From NCBI GenBank assembly GCA_964023205.1, contig OZ026833.1, positions 40,765,137 through 40,829,136 on the forward strand: a DNA stretch of 64,000 bases, read 5' to 3'. Position numbers and translations under genes: made by a program. The notes beneath the pieces are model-generated. The model was not told where the DNA came from. It was given only the letters and a program-made list of their open reading frames with translations, and made no database searches. Position 1 is the stretch's first letter; each line of letters begins with the position of its first letter. Positions 36,265 to 49,654 of the stretch are shown in pieces. This stretch comes from Lutraria lutraria. Lineage: Eukaryota > Mollusca > Bivalvia > Venerida > Mactridae.

Positions 36265-37816
36265 AGGGGTGAACAATATATTTGGGAACTTTTACTATAA
36301 AAATATCAATTTCAATCATAGGTGAATGAGAATTTACTCATCGTGTGACTCAATGCATTTGTTACATCTCTCCAGGCGTGACGTAAGCCGACACGTGATA
36401 ACACTCTCAACGCCGCCGTAATAGCACTACCAAGCTCTTTCCGAGACTCAAATGTATAACTGATATTTAACATTTGGAAAGAGAAAGAAATTACAGACAG
36501 CTAAATCTGCACTGTACGGTGGGTGTTGTAGATGATCGATGTTTAATTATTTCGTTATGGCCCTTTCAACACGGCTGAGATGTATAAGAGCATTACAATA
36601 AATATGCAAAAGATGTTTGTGTCATTTGTGTATTGTTCATAAATGATCACTCTACAAGTGTTTTCCAATTGTATAATGAGGTTGCACAGAAAAAAGCACT
36701 TCAAACTATTTTGAACCATAATTATGTTCACGTGTTTAGACGCTTCTGCTCCCTTTAATTAGAAACTTTAAGCTCTTGATAGTTCTTTAAGACACTTCTA
36801 TACATGTGTTTTTTTTAAAGATTAATATCACCATCAAGTTAAATCGGCGATATTGAAATAACCATGGCGGCCATTTTCAAAAATATGGCGGCCATTTTGA
36901 AAAATCTAAGTGGCTAACGTGCTTTTCTGAGAGAGTTGACCTTGGAGAGTTGAACATTCATGCTAAAGTATTTTAGTGCTTGTAATAATGTGAAAGATTT
37001 TTCCAGTTATTGGCCCAGCTATGATTGTAGTTTTCACTAAGAACTATACCCGAGGTGGCACAGAAAATGATTGACTTGTCAATATTGACTTGACATGCTT
37101 TTACAGGGGATGGAGACGAACTATGCTTCCAAACCGAATTATGATGCTTACTTTTCGGCTCAAAGAGTGGAACCGGGTGTCATCACATGAAATGATCTTA
37201 CAAAGGAAACATTTCACCTTCTTCAGAAAAACGACTCAAAAACAATCTTGGCACAACTTTACTTGACCTGTATTTGCTGTGTTAAAAGTATATGCACCCA
37301 CCTAGCACAAACCCGTCGCATAGCCATTCTTTCCGTTATTTAAAACATCTTATGCTGTGCAATAACTTACACCAAACCTCTCAGCAACCTGTCGAGCAGT
37401 TATTCTCCTGTCTCGCTTAACAAATGACTCTACGACATGGTCGACATCATCTGTTTTAATGCAGATTTTCCGTCCAGAACGGGGTCATCTTCGACAGAGA
37501 CTCGGCCGTCACTAAATCGGTGAAACCACTCGTGGACAGCAGATTTAGAGACGGCAGACTCATCATATTTTCTGCAAATCCGTTCCGGCCTCGGTCATAG
37601 ATTACCGACTTTTGCGTAGATTTTGACAACAGCACACTGCTCTACAATTGTAAGCCTATCGTCTTCCATCCTAAACGAACATTATGACAAGTATATTATG
37701 ACGTCATGATAACACAAATTGACTAAAGGCTTAACAATGTGTTATGTCTGATCTTTATGGATAGACAAAGAAAACACGACGAAAGTTCTCTAATACATGT
37801 ATATTGATCACCCCTT
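36265..37816 (-). mobile_element. Dead mariner transposon
   Basis: The ends are inverted: aggggtgaacaatata at the left and, on the minus strand, aggggtgatcaatata at the right. The minus-strand transposase starts at 37669 and its C-terminal frame ends near 36334. Readable pieces are a helix-turn-helix with V-H-E-W-F-H-R-F then V-E-D-D-P, a R-R-I-T-A-R-Q-V-A segment, a F-E-P-K-S-K segment near the first catalytic Asp, and a C-terminal R-C-N-K-C-I-E. Multiple stops and frameshifts separate them. The second copy lies at 49655-51175. Confidence 0.75.
36858..36905. repeat. Two spaced atggcggccatttt motifs
   Basis: Two copies of a 14-base atggcggccatttt lie close together inside the mariner remnant. 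The same pair is in the second copy (about 50229-50265). The motif resembles a YY1 site, but that is similarity only. Confidence 0.5.
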
Positions 37817-38017
37817 ATATATCTCTTAATCTCTCTCATAACATTGCATATTGATGTTGTTCACACTTGGTCAAAGCATATACTATTCCTTTTTATGTTA
37901 TACAGTATGTTCATTTTTATAGATCAGTTTATTTGTGATGATTTGTACATTAACTAATTGTTTTGTACGAATAAATGCGACTAACCAAAGCATATATTGT
38001 TCTGTTATTTTGCGTGG

Positions 38018-38200
38018 GGGGGCCTCCGTGGACGAGTGGTTATGGTTTCAGACAAGTTATAGGCCTATCTGGCCCCTCATTGCGATGAACTGTAGTCGCA
38101 ACCCGAACTAAATTCCAAATGTGATGAAACTGTCTAGCTGGACTCTGGTAATTCTGTGATTTTACCGGACTGTAAGTTTAGGTTATTCAATCGTTAAAGC
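38018..38200 (+). repeat. Probable tRNA-headed SINE
   Basis: The sequence begins with gcctccgtggacgagtggtta, which carries an A-box-like tggacgagtgg. The B box is degenerate. A second copy lies at about 51378-51545 in the duplicated block. Confidence 0.5.
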
Positions 38201-38583
38201 TGGAACAGTCGCCAAATGACCCTGGCTGTTGCTATGACGTTATACCTAAATGTTTTGCAACGATTATTGTGCTAAGACGTAAATATATGAGATTAACTCT
38301 GACTGTTAGTTTCTTTATCAACAGATTAGGTTTTTCTTCATCGAAGCTTTTTGTAGACAAGTCAAAGAAAAGCAACAAGAAGCATTTAGTCATTAAAAAA
38401 TACAATATTTTTCCATTTTAAGTTAATCAGTATCCACCCAAAATGTACTATAACTAACACAGATTTAATGCTAATTGTATTTTATTATTTTTTCTGCTCG
38501 TTTTAAAACGATATTTCACAAAAACAGAAGGCAATTTCCATGGTTGAATAAAGCTGAGTTTTCCAAATTGCATCGAGTAAACT

Positions 38584-41500
38584 TTAACTAAGATTATCTA
38601 TCCAGGATAAGAATTCCGATACTCTTATGTAGACATTGAATCCTAGAAAGCAGTCAATGCTTCCATATGACAGAATGCCCATTTGGTAAGGGTTATCATA
38701 AGCATCGAAACACACCAAGGGTGATCCACCATCTCCCTGTCGAATACAAACATTAATTAGTACAAGAAACACCACAAACATATTCTGTAGACTAAAGAAC
38801 AGCCTTTTTGAAATGTTCATGGTTTATGTCATTTATGACATCTTACTCAGATACACATTTAGATTAAAATGAAACTATGGTCAATGTGAAGACATACGAA
38901 TCAATGTTTAATTCTATGTAATATATGTTTACAAGTACATCGTGGTTTAACTAAACATGGTTACGTGAACTATGGAGAGAAAAAAAAACATTATGCATTT
39001 AAGAAAATGAAGCAAACACGTTATATGTTACTAAGCGCCGAAAAGTAGGTTTTAATGTGTGTTTGTTATTAAGACTTAAGATCAGGTCCAATATATTCGT
39101 ATAATAATTCTTTAGAAAATATAAATAATTGAAATTAAAAATCTAATTTAATTCTACATCTAATTACCCAGGGGATGACGGCAATCATCTATTTATTAAT
39201 TTAAAAGACAAATACCAATCACATGATAGTATCGTAATTATGAATCTGATTCCATGTATAAAGGTGGATTCAGCCTTGGGGATAATACACGTACAGTTGA
39301 ATCATTAATGTAATAGAGCGAACAGCATTTATTACAGAGATGTTTTATTCTAATAGTTCTGTAAGAGGTCAAACCTTAATTGACAGAAGCTTTAAATGCT
39401 CATTTCCAACGTCGTAAATGATATACTTGGGAATTCCAGGCGGCCAATTTTCATTTGGTCGCCTCTTATTGGACAAATTGTATTCATCGGTAAATTGCGT
39501 ATAATTAGACCACCCAAAAGCAATACCTTAATTGTATCTATAAATAAAAAAACTTACATAACAAGATCCTTTATCATAGTCCTGGGTACACATGAAGCGT
39601 TTGTTAAAGACTCCGTATTCACTGATATTTTCTTCAACATATCGCCATTTTACCTTTGTCTGAAATTCAGAATTAAATGCACTTTACAGACAAAAATTAC
39701 TATTTATAAGAAACAATTTTGTGAAATGCAAAATAAGTGGCATCATCAAACATTGAATACTAGTATACGAAATGAACATTAGCACATTTGAATAGCATGT
39801 ACAAGATGTGTTCAATGTTCATTTTACACAGCATTCTTCAAAGACGATAATCAATGAGTTCGTAATAAGTGCATGTACTTTATGCAAGCGCAAATATACG
39901 GACGCACCTATGAATGAACCTTTGTTGAGTGTTCATTTTGTTCTTTTGTACCCAACAAGATTCTTTAAAAGCAACAAGATCCTTAAAGTACCCAACAAGT
40001 GTCCTCTGGTGTGCCCAGGATACTAAATTCATAAACGTTGCATAAACTTGCACAATAACGATAAGTAAACAAAATATAAAATATATGAGAATAGTTACTT
40101 AATTAAATGAATTCTTTGTATTCCTGTAAATAACGTGAACATGAATTTCTTTGTTAAACAGCCATACAGATTTCTAACCACGTTATATGGTCAACAATAT
40201 GAACCAAAACTTGGACACTTTCATATATAAATAATTATATAAGTTATCCAAAGCGGTATTTTCTCTGTGGTCCAGTCACATCAAATCGCTGTAACCTCTC
40301 ACTGTTTGAGGGTCGTGGATTTGAGCCCTGCTACCGACCATATCTCCTTATCTGAGAAAGTAGGCAGTTGCTTACGGAGGATGGGATTCTAGTACTGGTT
40401 CTTCCGAGGAGCGATTGTTAGATAAACTGTCCGCCTAATATGACTCTCACTGTTGAAAAGGGGCGTAAAACTCGAAATAAACAACTACAAAAATATTTAG
40501 AATTTAGCATTAGTTGTTAACTATTCCACAAGGAGCCGGCAACTTCTTAAAACAATACACGAAAATCGACATTTGAAAACAAAACACACAAGAAAGAAGG
40601 TATATCGTTAAAGTGATTATATTATCGAATTGTTTGTTAGAGGTGAAAATGCATGAAGTTAGAATACCGGAGGTGTGATATTAATCATACTTTAGAAATC
40701 AAGAATCCAGAGTCTGAATATTGTCTACTCACTATTTATTGTTCCGTATCCAGCCACAACACAATTATTAATATCCGTCAATGCTTCGTCCTTCCAGGGG
40801 GCTATATAAAAATGTTTAACAATTTTGTTTTTAAACAATCATACTAGAATAATTATTACGTTTGGTGAGCTGAAATATATTTCACCAGAATTACACTAGA
40901 TCATTTAGTTGACAGCCAAATTGTTACATAAATGGGTTCATTTGGATGACGGTAACATTTGGATGTACAGCAAAACAAGCTAAATCTCATAGAGAACATA
41001 ACTGTAAAATCAAGAAAAAAAAACGGAAAAGACGAAGGGTGGGGGTCATGGAAGAAGTTATTGATCTATAAAATCATGGATAGCGTATTGCAGTAAGAAG
41101 TACGGCTTGTAAGTCAATGGGAGAATGATTTGTCAATATAGAAGGTTACTGGGCCATACATACATGCCAAGTGTATTGAGTAAACGGACGGGTTGAATAC
41201 CAAACGCTTCTTCAACTTTAAAACTGCAATGTCCCAATTTGGTCCATCTTCGTAATATCTGTGCTAAATAAAAAGTATGTGTGTCACTTTATCATCAACT
41301 AAATGTAGGTCGCTTGCGTTCAAATTCCAAACATAATACATGTTAGGGGAAACGTGATGGAAATCAAAATGCATCCAACATATATAATGCAACATTCAAA
41401 ATGCACTGCTAATCTTACTCGTATAAAACATGGTATTTTATTAATCAAGCCTATATCTACATACAAAATACTAAGCATATATCTATTTTTTCAAAACTAG

Positions 41501-42881
41501 AAAAAATGGGGACAACAAACATTCCTCAAAAGGGTTTCTGTCTTGGAAAGCTCTGCAAAAGCTACTGATGCCTCATTGTATATAAACAGTTCACATATAT
41601 ATATAATTATGTACTACCGCATGAGTATTTCATTACAATTGTAATCAAGTTGTGAAATCATTAGTGCATGAGTTGAATGAGTTGAAACTTTTCAAAAGTT
41701 TTATTACTACTGTAATTTTCTTCACGGGAATTCTCTGTTCAAAATAATCTCTTTTTCCCTGTATGAGATTTCCGGCTCTAATTGTGATGGAGTCTGCACT
41801 GTAATATGAATGAAAACAATTGTAGCATTAACAGTAAACGGTTACAAGATCAAGATTCTTATCTATAACATTCGAAAATATCAATAATCAGTACAATAAT
41901 GAGTGCCAAGTTATGACAGACTTGCAAACATTGCATTTGCCATTTTGTCTTTGAACAACGCAATGTATGTTTTACTAACATACTAGCATAAAGCCTTTTT
42001 CATTTAAGATCATTGAACACCCATTCTAATAAAGTAGTAGGACCTCTTATCTGTTTGCCAGTAAATTGCTACACGCACATTGTTTCTTGTTCTAAGCTTA
42101 AGTAATGTTGAGTATTAAATTGGAAAATGTAATAAAATTAATATCGCTTACTCTGCTCCATTCACGCAAACGGCAGATGTCAAAATGGTAAATGGATTCA
42201 AAATGGAACCTCCACAGATGAATACTCCATCTTCATGAAGTGAAACCAACCATGGGTATTCTCCTGCTGACGCTGGACTATAGAGATATGAAATAACACA
42301 ATGCGTTGAAAAATATGGCTGTCGATCATCAAAACAACTAATATCTTTTAGTAATATAGATTCGTTTTGATCAATATTCAGTTCAAAGTTGTACGCCAAT
42401 GAGTAATAAACATAACCAGTGTACAGCCTCTTAAAATAAAGCCTTTATCATTATTATATAGTACCAAGACATTTGGGGTTTCCCAGTCTTCCAAACGGGC
42501 CTCTATATTTGTATATTAATACTGATATTATTCTCTGTACGAGTAGACATGGTGTACATTATAAACTAGTGATGGAGATCTAACGGGCTTATACATACTA
42601 CGTCATCAATAGATAATCCTGCTAGCGAACGTACACAATTCAGATATCAAAGCTGTCGTCCAGTATGATATAGCATAAAACCCAGTAACGGTGTTACTAT
42701 TGGATACAGACATTCAATAAATCATGTTTTGATAAAATCATATATGTGTATAAAAAGGATTTCTAGAAATATAAATGGATTGTATTCACAAAAGTCCAAT
42801 ATTCCCAAAATACTAAACATCAAAAAGGACACTCACTCCCCGCCTACTATACGACCTTCAGCTTGTTTATTTATCTTGAAC
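38584..42881 (-). pseudogene. E: diverged serine protease homologue with a frameshifting deletion
   Basis: On the minus strand the exons are 42881-42837 (short exon 2 with R-I-V-G-G), 42277-42152, 41798-41708, 41263-41164, 40801-40733, 39659-39558 and 38736-38584. Sizes and phases match A and C except exon 3 (126 nt), the short exon 2, and exon 7, which is 102 nt instead of the 155 nt seen in F. The missing 53 bases remove the Cys168 region and bring a TGA into frame soon after. I could not find the signal-peptide exon. His57 is Val (L-T-S-A-V-C), Asp102 is present (W-D-I-A-V-L) and Ser195 is Gly (G-D-G-G-S-P). It is a separate, older lineage of the family, inactive as a full-length gene. Confidence 0.8.
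40258..40500 (+). repeat. SINE in intron 6 of E
   Basis: This matches the SINE at 54188-54413 in the duplicate F, but its A-box head has been deleted. The B-box-like ggatttgagccctg and the 3' tail (aactcgaaataaacaac) remain. Confidence 0.55.
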
Positions 42882-43965
42882 CTGCAATTACCAGGACATG
42901 TAATTCAGCAATATTTAATCATTCTAACTGTAATGTGTGGATCTTCTTTACAGTTGGATATGTGTATTGAAATATTTCATTTTGTCCGTAAGAATTCATG
43001 AATTGTTCGCCTAATCATTGATAGTATTACTAAAAAACAATTAAGCCAACATCCACCACATGTTTTAGTTTTGAAAACAATTATATTTCAAAAATTGTTC
43101 ATTTACTACAATAATAATGGGTAGCAAACAATCATAGACTTGAACGTTGCTGTGAAATTTATGGCTTTTTGAACATTACAGTTAGTGCCAAATTTAAATT
43201 GATTCAACAATCCTCGTGTTGTTTGTTTAAGACCGTTCCTAGACCGAAGCCCTATATGTAGCTGTGTTGTCCTTTGTTCATCGATTATTTCATAAGACAA
43301 CGTTATCTGGCCGTAGCTTATTATAGACATGTAGTAGTATGTCCTTTATATCTTTTCATAATTCAAATTAATTCATTACTTAAAATATTTTTGTATTTTT
43401 TGTATATTTTGTAGACTGGGATCATATGAATTAAGCAAGTTTTAGAAAGGTATTGAATATACCCTTAGGTGAAACGGATAATTATCGTTTTGATTAAAAT
43501 ATAAATTGAATTGCTTTTGTCGAGAAATGACCTGTGAGTTAACGGTTATTCGTGACTTATAAATAATGAAATGTTTTATCATAAAAGTGTTGAAAACTTG
43601 TTTTTTAGTACCGGCTCTCATTAACTTTAAAATGGGATGTTTTCAAGCATTCGGACACGCACTTTGATGATTTTGATGCCCATCATTCCAAATCTGATCA
43701 CTGTTTTCTTTGGTTTCTTTTAAAGTTCAGCTCGTTTCTTATTTTCATAGCTGTCAGGCGAATTTGAGTCTGTTCTCAAATAGTATAGAAATTTTCTTGG
43801 CGATTCTCATCTTCCTATCAATATTTAAGTGATTTTCCTAGCCATCGAGTAAATTTCCGAAAGGTCTAACTCGAGAGAAGTAACGTACTGGTTTCTAAAG
43901 AGCAGACGCCAGTTATGTGATTCTCCAGGACGTCTAGATCTTCACTGGTCGTTTAATGTACAACT
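42882..43965. other. Intergenic, no gene seen
   Basis: The first exon of E should lie in or beyond this stretch on the minus strand. I found no in-phase ATG with a hydrophobic leader next to a donor. No repeat is evident. Confidence 0.4.
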
Positions 43966-44427
43966 ACACGCCCGTTTAACTCATTGCGAGTGTAATTTAT
44001 CCTCCGGCAAAAATGTTGTGAGGAACTTCCGTCCTCGTTGTGAACACGCATATTGTTTGTCAACAAGGTAAGTTTTTTCCATAACATTTAAGAATACAGG
44101 CCTTTGTTTAAAATTATCGAAATGCAGTTAGCTAGCTTTGGGTTTTCCGAGTACACACGTGTAAAGATGTTGTCTGTTGGTGGACAATTAGATGGTAAAA
44201 CCGTACGACGCAATCACTTGGGTTGGCTTGAAAGCGAGAATGAACTTCTCGCCTGACCAAATATTACATCCAAACCGTCAATCCTGGTCAATATTTTTAC
44301 ATATGCGTACTCGGAAAACCCATTGCTAGCTAACTGCATTTCGATATTTTTATACAAAGGCCTGTATTATTCATAATTTTAGAAAAACTTGTTGCCAAAC
44401 CATCGCAATGAGTTAAACGGGCGTGTA
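43966..44427. repeat. Long inverted-repeat (fold-back) element
   Basis: The left arm starts acacgcccgtttaactcatt and the right arm ends in its complement at 44427. The arms pair over about 130-200 bases, including gaaatgcagttagctagc and ggttttccgagtac. The left arm has an extra block of about 65 bases (44011-44075) absent from the right arm. There is no coding content. It is probably a non-autonomous DNA transposon. Confidence 0.7.
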
Positions 44428-47160
44428 TTACACACAAATAAAATGGGGTTTGAACTGTTTTCCCGTTCTTTTCTTCAAATATAAACAAATGACCACGTGA
44501 CGCTGAAATTTGTATGAACTTTGAACTTGTTAGCATATAATTACTGTTTTGTTGCAAAATTATCCTGGCATATTTAAGGACAATATAACTCTTGTCTATC
44601 AAAAAAAGAGAAATGAATTGAAGATACTATACGGTGCACTGCAATTACAGTTTGTAACCAATGCTTTATATGTTGAAATACTGATCATATGAACAATACA
44701 TACAACACGTATAATTTACTTGTAACGACATGTGTACAATGATACGTTAAAATCCATTGATACACATATAGAGCAAATGATAATGTCACCAACACTTGTA
44801 ACGAGTTTGAATCCTAGTCATGTAGAAACAAGAAAGGTACTAGCATGAATACAGAGAAGAAAAATATCCTAGAAAATCACATATAAGACATTCCACCATC
44901 TTGAAGTACTACCTGCAAATCCCCATAACCCAAACCCACCCAACACTTTGGACTATACAAAATGCAAAATGCAAAACCCCTCGAGAGTACCACCTTTGAA
45001 TTCATTGAAGCAAAGAACGAGCGAGTTAAACACATTTGTAGGTCCAACCTAACAATCGATAAAGAAAACCAAGCACTAAGTACATAAATAAAGAAAGAGT
45101 TTCATCTAGGGCTTCCGTCGTAGGAAAGGTCTCAAACAAACTACAGAAGGATTACTTTTGAGGGTCCAACTTACAGACATAACTTGCAGGTTATTCCCTC
45201 GTCTTTCCTAATTTATAACCAAAATCAACAAAATCGTGCGAAGCGAAAAAAGTGAAGTCTTGTATGAAGTAATGACTTCATATGAGAAAGCTTAAAGAAT
45301 TATGATATAATAATGAAGTGTTCAACAACTTTACTGAAGTCGGAACGAAACTAAAGAATCAGGGCGATCACGACCAAAGGCAAAGCAAAAGCAATACCGA
45401 TTCATTCCTACTCTCCGTAAGGGGTCTGTCAGGAAATGACACGGATGCATAAATGCCTTTGACCACCCACCGTACAATGAAAAAGATCGTGAAAATGTTT
45501 AAGCAGAACTAGAGTAAACACCAAATTTCTTGTACACTGCTAAATATTTTCCTATATCCTCTGTCGATGAAAACCGCAATAGGTTTTAAAAAACTCGATA
45601 TTAAAATCATTCGTAAATTTGAGTTTGCGAACTTTGTAAAGAATTCTGTTTGAAAAAAATCTTCAATTGTATATGTAATAAGAACAGAACATTTACAAAA
45701 TAATTGACGTTATTTATTGTATTCGTAAACTTGTTTATCTTAAGTTATTTTCTGGTAAGAATAAGAGTTCGTTCACTAGATTCTTCAGCTATATTGCTTA
45801 CTCTAGCAAACCGAATGTACTGAGAAACGCCAAAAGACTTCGTGAAACATCACCGTCCAGAAATTGTAAATTAGGAAAATTAAAGTCCTCTCGACTTTCA
45901 AATAGTTTAGTAAATATTTTATTGAAAAGAAATGCCCGGGCCTAGATCGAAAAAGGTGCACATTAGAATGAGATGATCGAATGTATAAGGAGTTTGTACT
46001 GTTCAATCACAATACCACATGTTGCATGTGACTTTACACTTTCATATTGCTGCTGTCGTATTTATAAATTTTGAAATATAAAACGATATTTCATTTTGTA
46101 TAACCGCACATCTCGTGCACAGGATTGTGTTGCTTGATATTTCGTTAACCATACCTATATGATAGTTTGTATCGAAATACATCTGAAAGTATTAACACAA
46201 CTGATTAATTGATTTTGCAATCATCTCGTAGTTTATTATTTAACTTGTTCTCATCAATACATGGCAGCCATGTTTTAACATTGTATTGATTTTATATAAC
46301 ACATAAAATGTACATGAACAGATTTTTTTGATGTAACAAATTAAAAAAACAATTAGTGAACGTCTCTTCAGTCCCTGATAAATGCTTATATGGTCGAAAT
46401 GAGTATACTAACCACCTAAGGCTTTATATATTTTATTTAGATCGATAGTATCCGCGGCTATTTGTAATTAGTTTTTACATAATACCCTTTTATTTTTACC
46501 ATTAGTGTTGCGTGATAGTAGCAATACGATATGGTTTCGTGTATGCTATCAAATAAGATCAAAATCATGATAATTAGTTTTAACTTCATCTCATACTTCA
46601 AGTGCTTTTAACAAAATGGGCTGTACAAATTAAAAAAGAGGAGTCAATAATTAACTACTACAACCATCATGTAGGTGTAAACTGTTAACTAATATGACAA
46701 ACAGGGAAGAGTCATGCAACTAACAAATGAATTCCATATAGGTTTACTAATGCAGCAAATAAGGAGGAGTAAATAATTAACAAATACTAGAAAGGGAGGA
46801 GTCAACATTCAACAAATGCCTTGCGAGTCTGTCTAATGTTACGTCACTCTACACTTAAAGTTGAAATGTCCAATAATGTATCCAATATTTCGTAATTACT
46901 AAGCCATTTTGCTGAACTTCGGTTGTATGTATTACATGATGTGAACAATTAAACTTTGTCTAATCACTATTTTAATCTGGAATCTTATACCATTAGTCAG
47001 ATACAACAATAAGTGACTTTTGTGTGCAACGATTAACAAACACTAAGATAGACTGCAAAAATAACGTCATTTTCATTAATATTTAAAAATATGTTCAACT
47101 AAATCTAAATAAACAAGAACGGTCAATGTTGACTCAATTGAATATGTGGTGTGCTACCGT
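44428..47160. other. AT-rich intergenic stretch
   Basis: I see no gene, structured RNA or strong repeat. Minus-strand open frames here (45803-46006 and similar) have no recognisable features. Confidence 0.4.
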
Positions 47161-47164
47161 TACG

Positions 47165-47600
47165 AATAGAAACCGGACGATATGTTATTGAGCCTCCAGA
47201 ACAAAGACTCAGTATATTCTGTGATTTATCACAGATTGAAGATGAAAAACATGTTCTTCTTCATTGTACATTTTAAACGATATTAGAACATCAACATTAA
47301 ATGAACAGTTATCTGATAACCAGTTTATTAGCTAAATATATTGTTAAGGCGTATATTAGAAGACGAAACAAAATATATAATTAGTCAAATTTAACAACAA
47401 CACGTTGTCGTTAGCTATTTTGCATTTTATATTCATTTATTCATTATACATTGTGTATTTAACAGTTTTTAAAACTGATCCATAGGTGACTTATAAGTCC
47501 ATTGGGCCGGGTGTGTTATTTACTTTTCTGTATTTGTATACTATGTAACACGCACACATGTCACTATAATAAAATATTTATTATTTACTTACTTTACTTA
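47165..47600 (+). mobile_element. 3' tail of a LINE
   Basis: A short frame (about 47168-47277) ends in I-F-C-D-L-S-Q-I-E-D-E-K-H-V-L-L-H-C before a TAA. This is the C-terminal zinc-knuckle-like segment seen at the end of non-LTR retrotransposon polyproteins. About 300 bases of UTR follow, with a simple ttactt-rich tail near 47575-47600. The rest of the element is absent. Confidence 0.55.
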
Positions 47601-47725
47601 CTTATATAATTAACTGTCTGTAAAATCAATTTTCAATTGTTTAGTAATAATCATGTCTAAATAGTGTATTCGACCATTCCAGTATGTAAATAAGTTTTTT
47701 TTATATAAGTGTGCTATATCTGATG

Positions 47726-47910
47726 GAGAGATGATGGTGGATCTCATATATGTTATGATGCTCGCGCTAAACTTCACCAAGTAGGGATATTGTCATTGGG
47801 TAACTGCTGGATTTGAATCAATAAGAGTCACTTAGCTCCGATAAAACGGACAGAAAGGAGTGACAATTCGTGTTATAAGAGTATTATTAAATCAATGTAT
47901 GTCGCAAATG
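47726..47910 (+). pseudogene. G: relic of a last exon of the protease homologue family
   Basis: The bases from about 47726 to 47825 align with exon 8 of C (tatgttatgatgct...caccaagtagggatattgtc), but with small insertions and a deletion that destroy the frame. The Ser195 site reads as Gly (gatggtgga). Some matching 3' flank follows (atgtcgcaaatgaaaatgatg). No other exon is near, so it is a dead fragment of a former copy. Confidence 0.7.
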
Positions 47911-49550
47911 AAAATGATGTAACGTTTATAGTGTGTAGTCGTATCTGTCTTGATACCAATGGTTGCGAGATCATGTAAAATGTATATACGTGTCTTGTTT
48001 AACAAGTTCTACCTCACCCTCCTATATACAAATGTTAAACGATTGAGATCGTCCTACAAATATGCAAGACTTCAGATTCAGCAACAGAAGTTGGGTATTT
48101 GTACGAAAGAATCATTATACAAGTGTAAAACAAATGACCAACATGTGCTGCCGTCGTACACAATACTAACGGATCAAGTGTGTGATAAGATGGTTCTGCT
48201 CCCTCAGCATTCGTCAAACTTTCATCTAAAACACAACTCCTACACAGTCAGATGTAGTCATTTTAACTTTTCAAAAATGTATAAAAACGGAAAAGTCACA
48301 TGCATGCATAATGTTGATACATGCATCACTATGAAACATCGAGGTCATTACGCTACCTCGGGTATATCATTGACTTCAATTAAAAGGAATCGATGTAAAT
48401 CTCATAATTGAAGAAAAGATATATCAGTATGAATTTAAGTCCATCAAACAATATAACAATAAAGGCTAGCACAACTGAAGTTTGTTCCCTTCATCGTCTT
48501 ATACCTGAACAGGGAGCTCATACAAGAATACTCATCGGCACTATTTTCGAATTATTGAATCGTACAAAGAATGAATTAGTGTCTCACACAGTCTCATTTG
48601 TATACTAAGTTATATAATACATATTATTTTACATACATATTATTGAACAAATACTTTAGTAGCTGTTCAAAATATCTGTTCATGAAAACCCTCATAGAAG
48701 TACACTCGGGTATTTAGGCTGTAATTTGTACTCTCAATACATATATTGTTCATATAATTTGTCCTACATATCATGTTTATACTATTTAATACAAAAGTAT
48801 ATAATCGTGTATTTATTTAACGGTTTGTATTTTGGGATCTTCTGTATATTGAGTTGTACGAATAATTACGTCCCGCCAACGCAAATAGTGTTTTGTTGTT
48901 TTGTGTTAAATACGGTTTTGGGACGTGAATATAGAGTAAGAATGATTTTGACGGTTAATTTATACATCGATTGGTTCTTTCATCGCAAACGTTTTTACAC
49001 GCAACGTGGAATAGGCGTCATCTTGTAAACAAACGAGTGCCATCTTGGATATATAGCAACTCATATAAGTGTTAACATGATTGCCCATGCTCAGTGGCCA
49101 AGAAGTCTAGCTAGTATGCATGTATTTATTTTTTTATTCAAGTCTCATCTATATATACAATATGTATTGCACATAACATAAAACAAAAATATATATATAT
49201 AACCACTCCTACTAAGAGTTATAAGAGACATTATAATAAAACATCCAATTATCACATGGTACATGTATAAAAGATTTTGATATTATATATTATACAAAAT
49301 ACATATTTTAATGTTGCATATGACATTATGCAAAAATGCAAATAAGCAAGTCAAATTAAAACTGACAAAATAGCTGTTAATGATTATTAAAATATCAATT
49401 AAAAAGACAGATTATTAAGATACTGAGGATAATGGTGCACTATAGCGCATTTTCAAAAAAATACCTCATGAAATCTACTTAGAACCAATCGGATTGATTT
49501 TAATTCGATTAACAACTGTTCTTCAGACGAACTAAATATGTTTTAAGTTT
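47911..49550. other. Intergenic, no supported gene
   Basis: A 153-codon open frame at 47950-48411 lacks any domain, leader or duplicate to support it. An A/T-rich tract (49120-49260) with a tatatata run may be a retrotransposon tail. Confidence 0.4.
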
Positions 49551-49654
49551 TACATTGTCAATGTAAGTGTATTAAAGGCACATAATGCAGAAATAGACGT
49601 TGTGTAATCAATACAAGGTATATAAGAGCAAAAATATATAAGAACAGACATGGA

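Noticed and set aside
47950..48411. 153-codon open frame on the plus strand
   Set aside because: It has no leader, domain, splice context or conserved copy. Its Lys/His/Cys-rich content looks like chance translation of AT-rich DNA.
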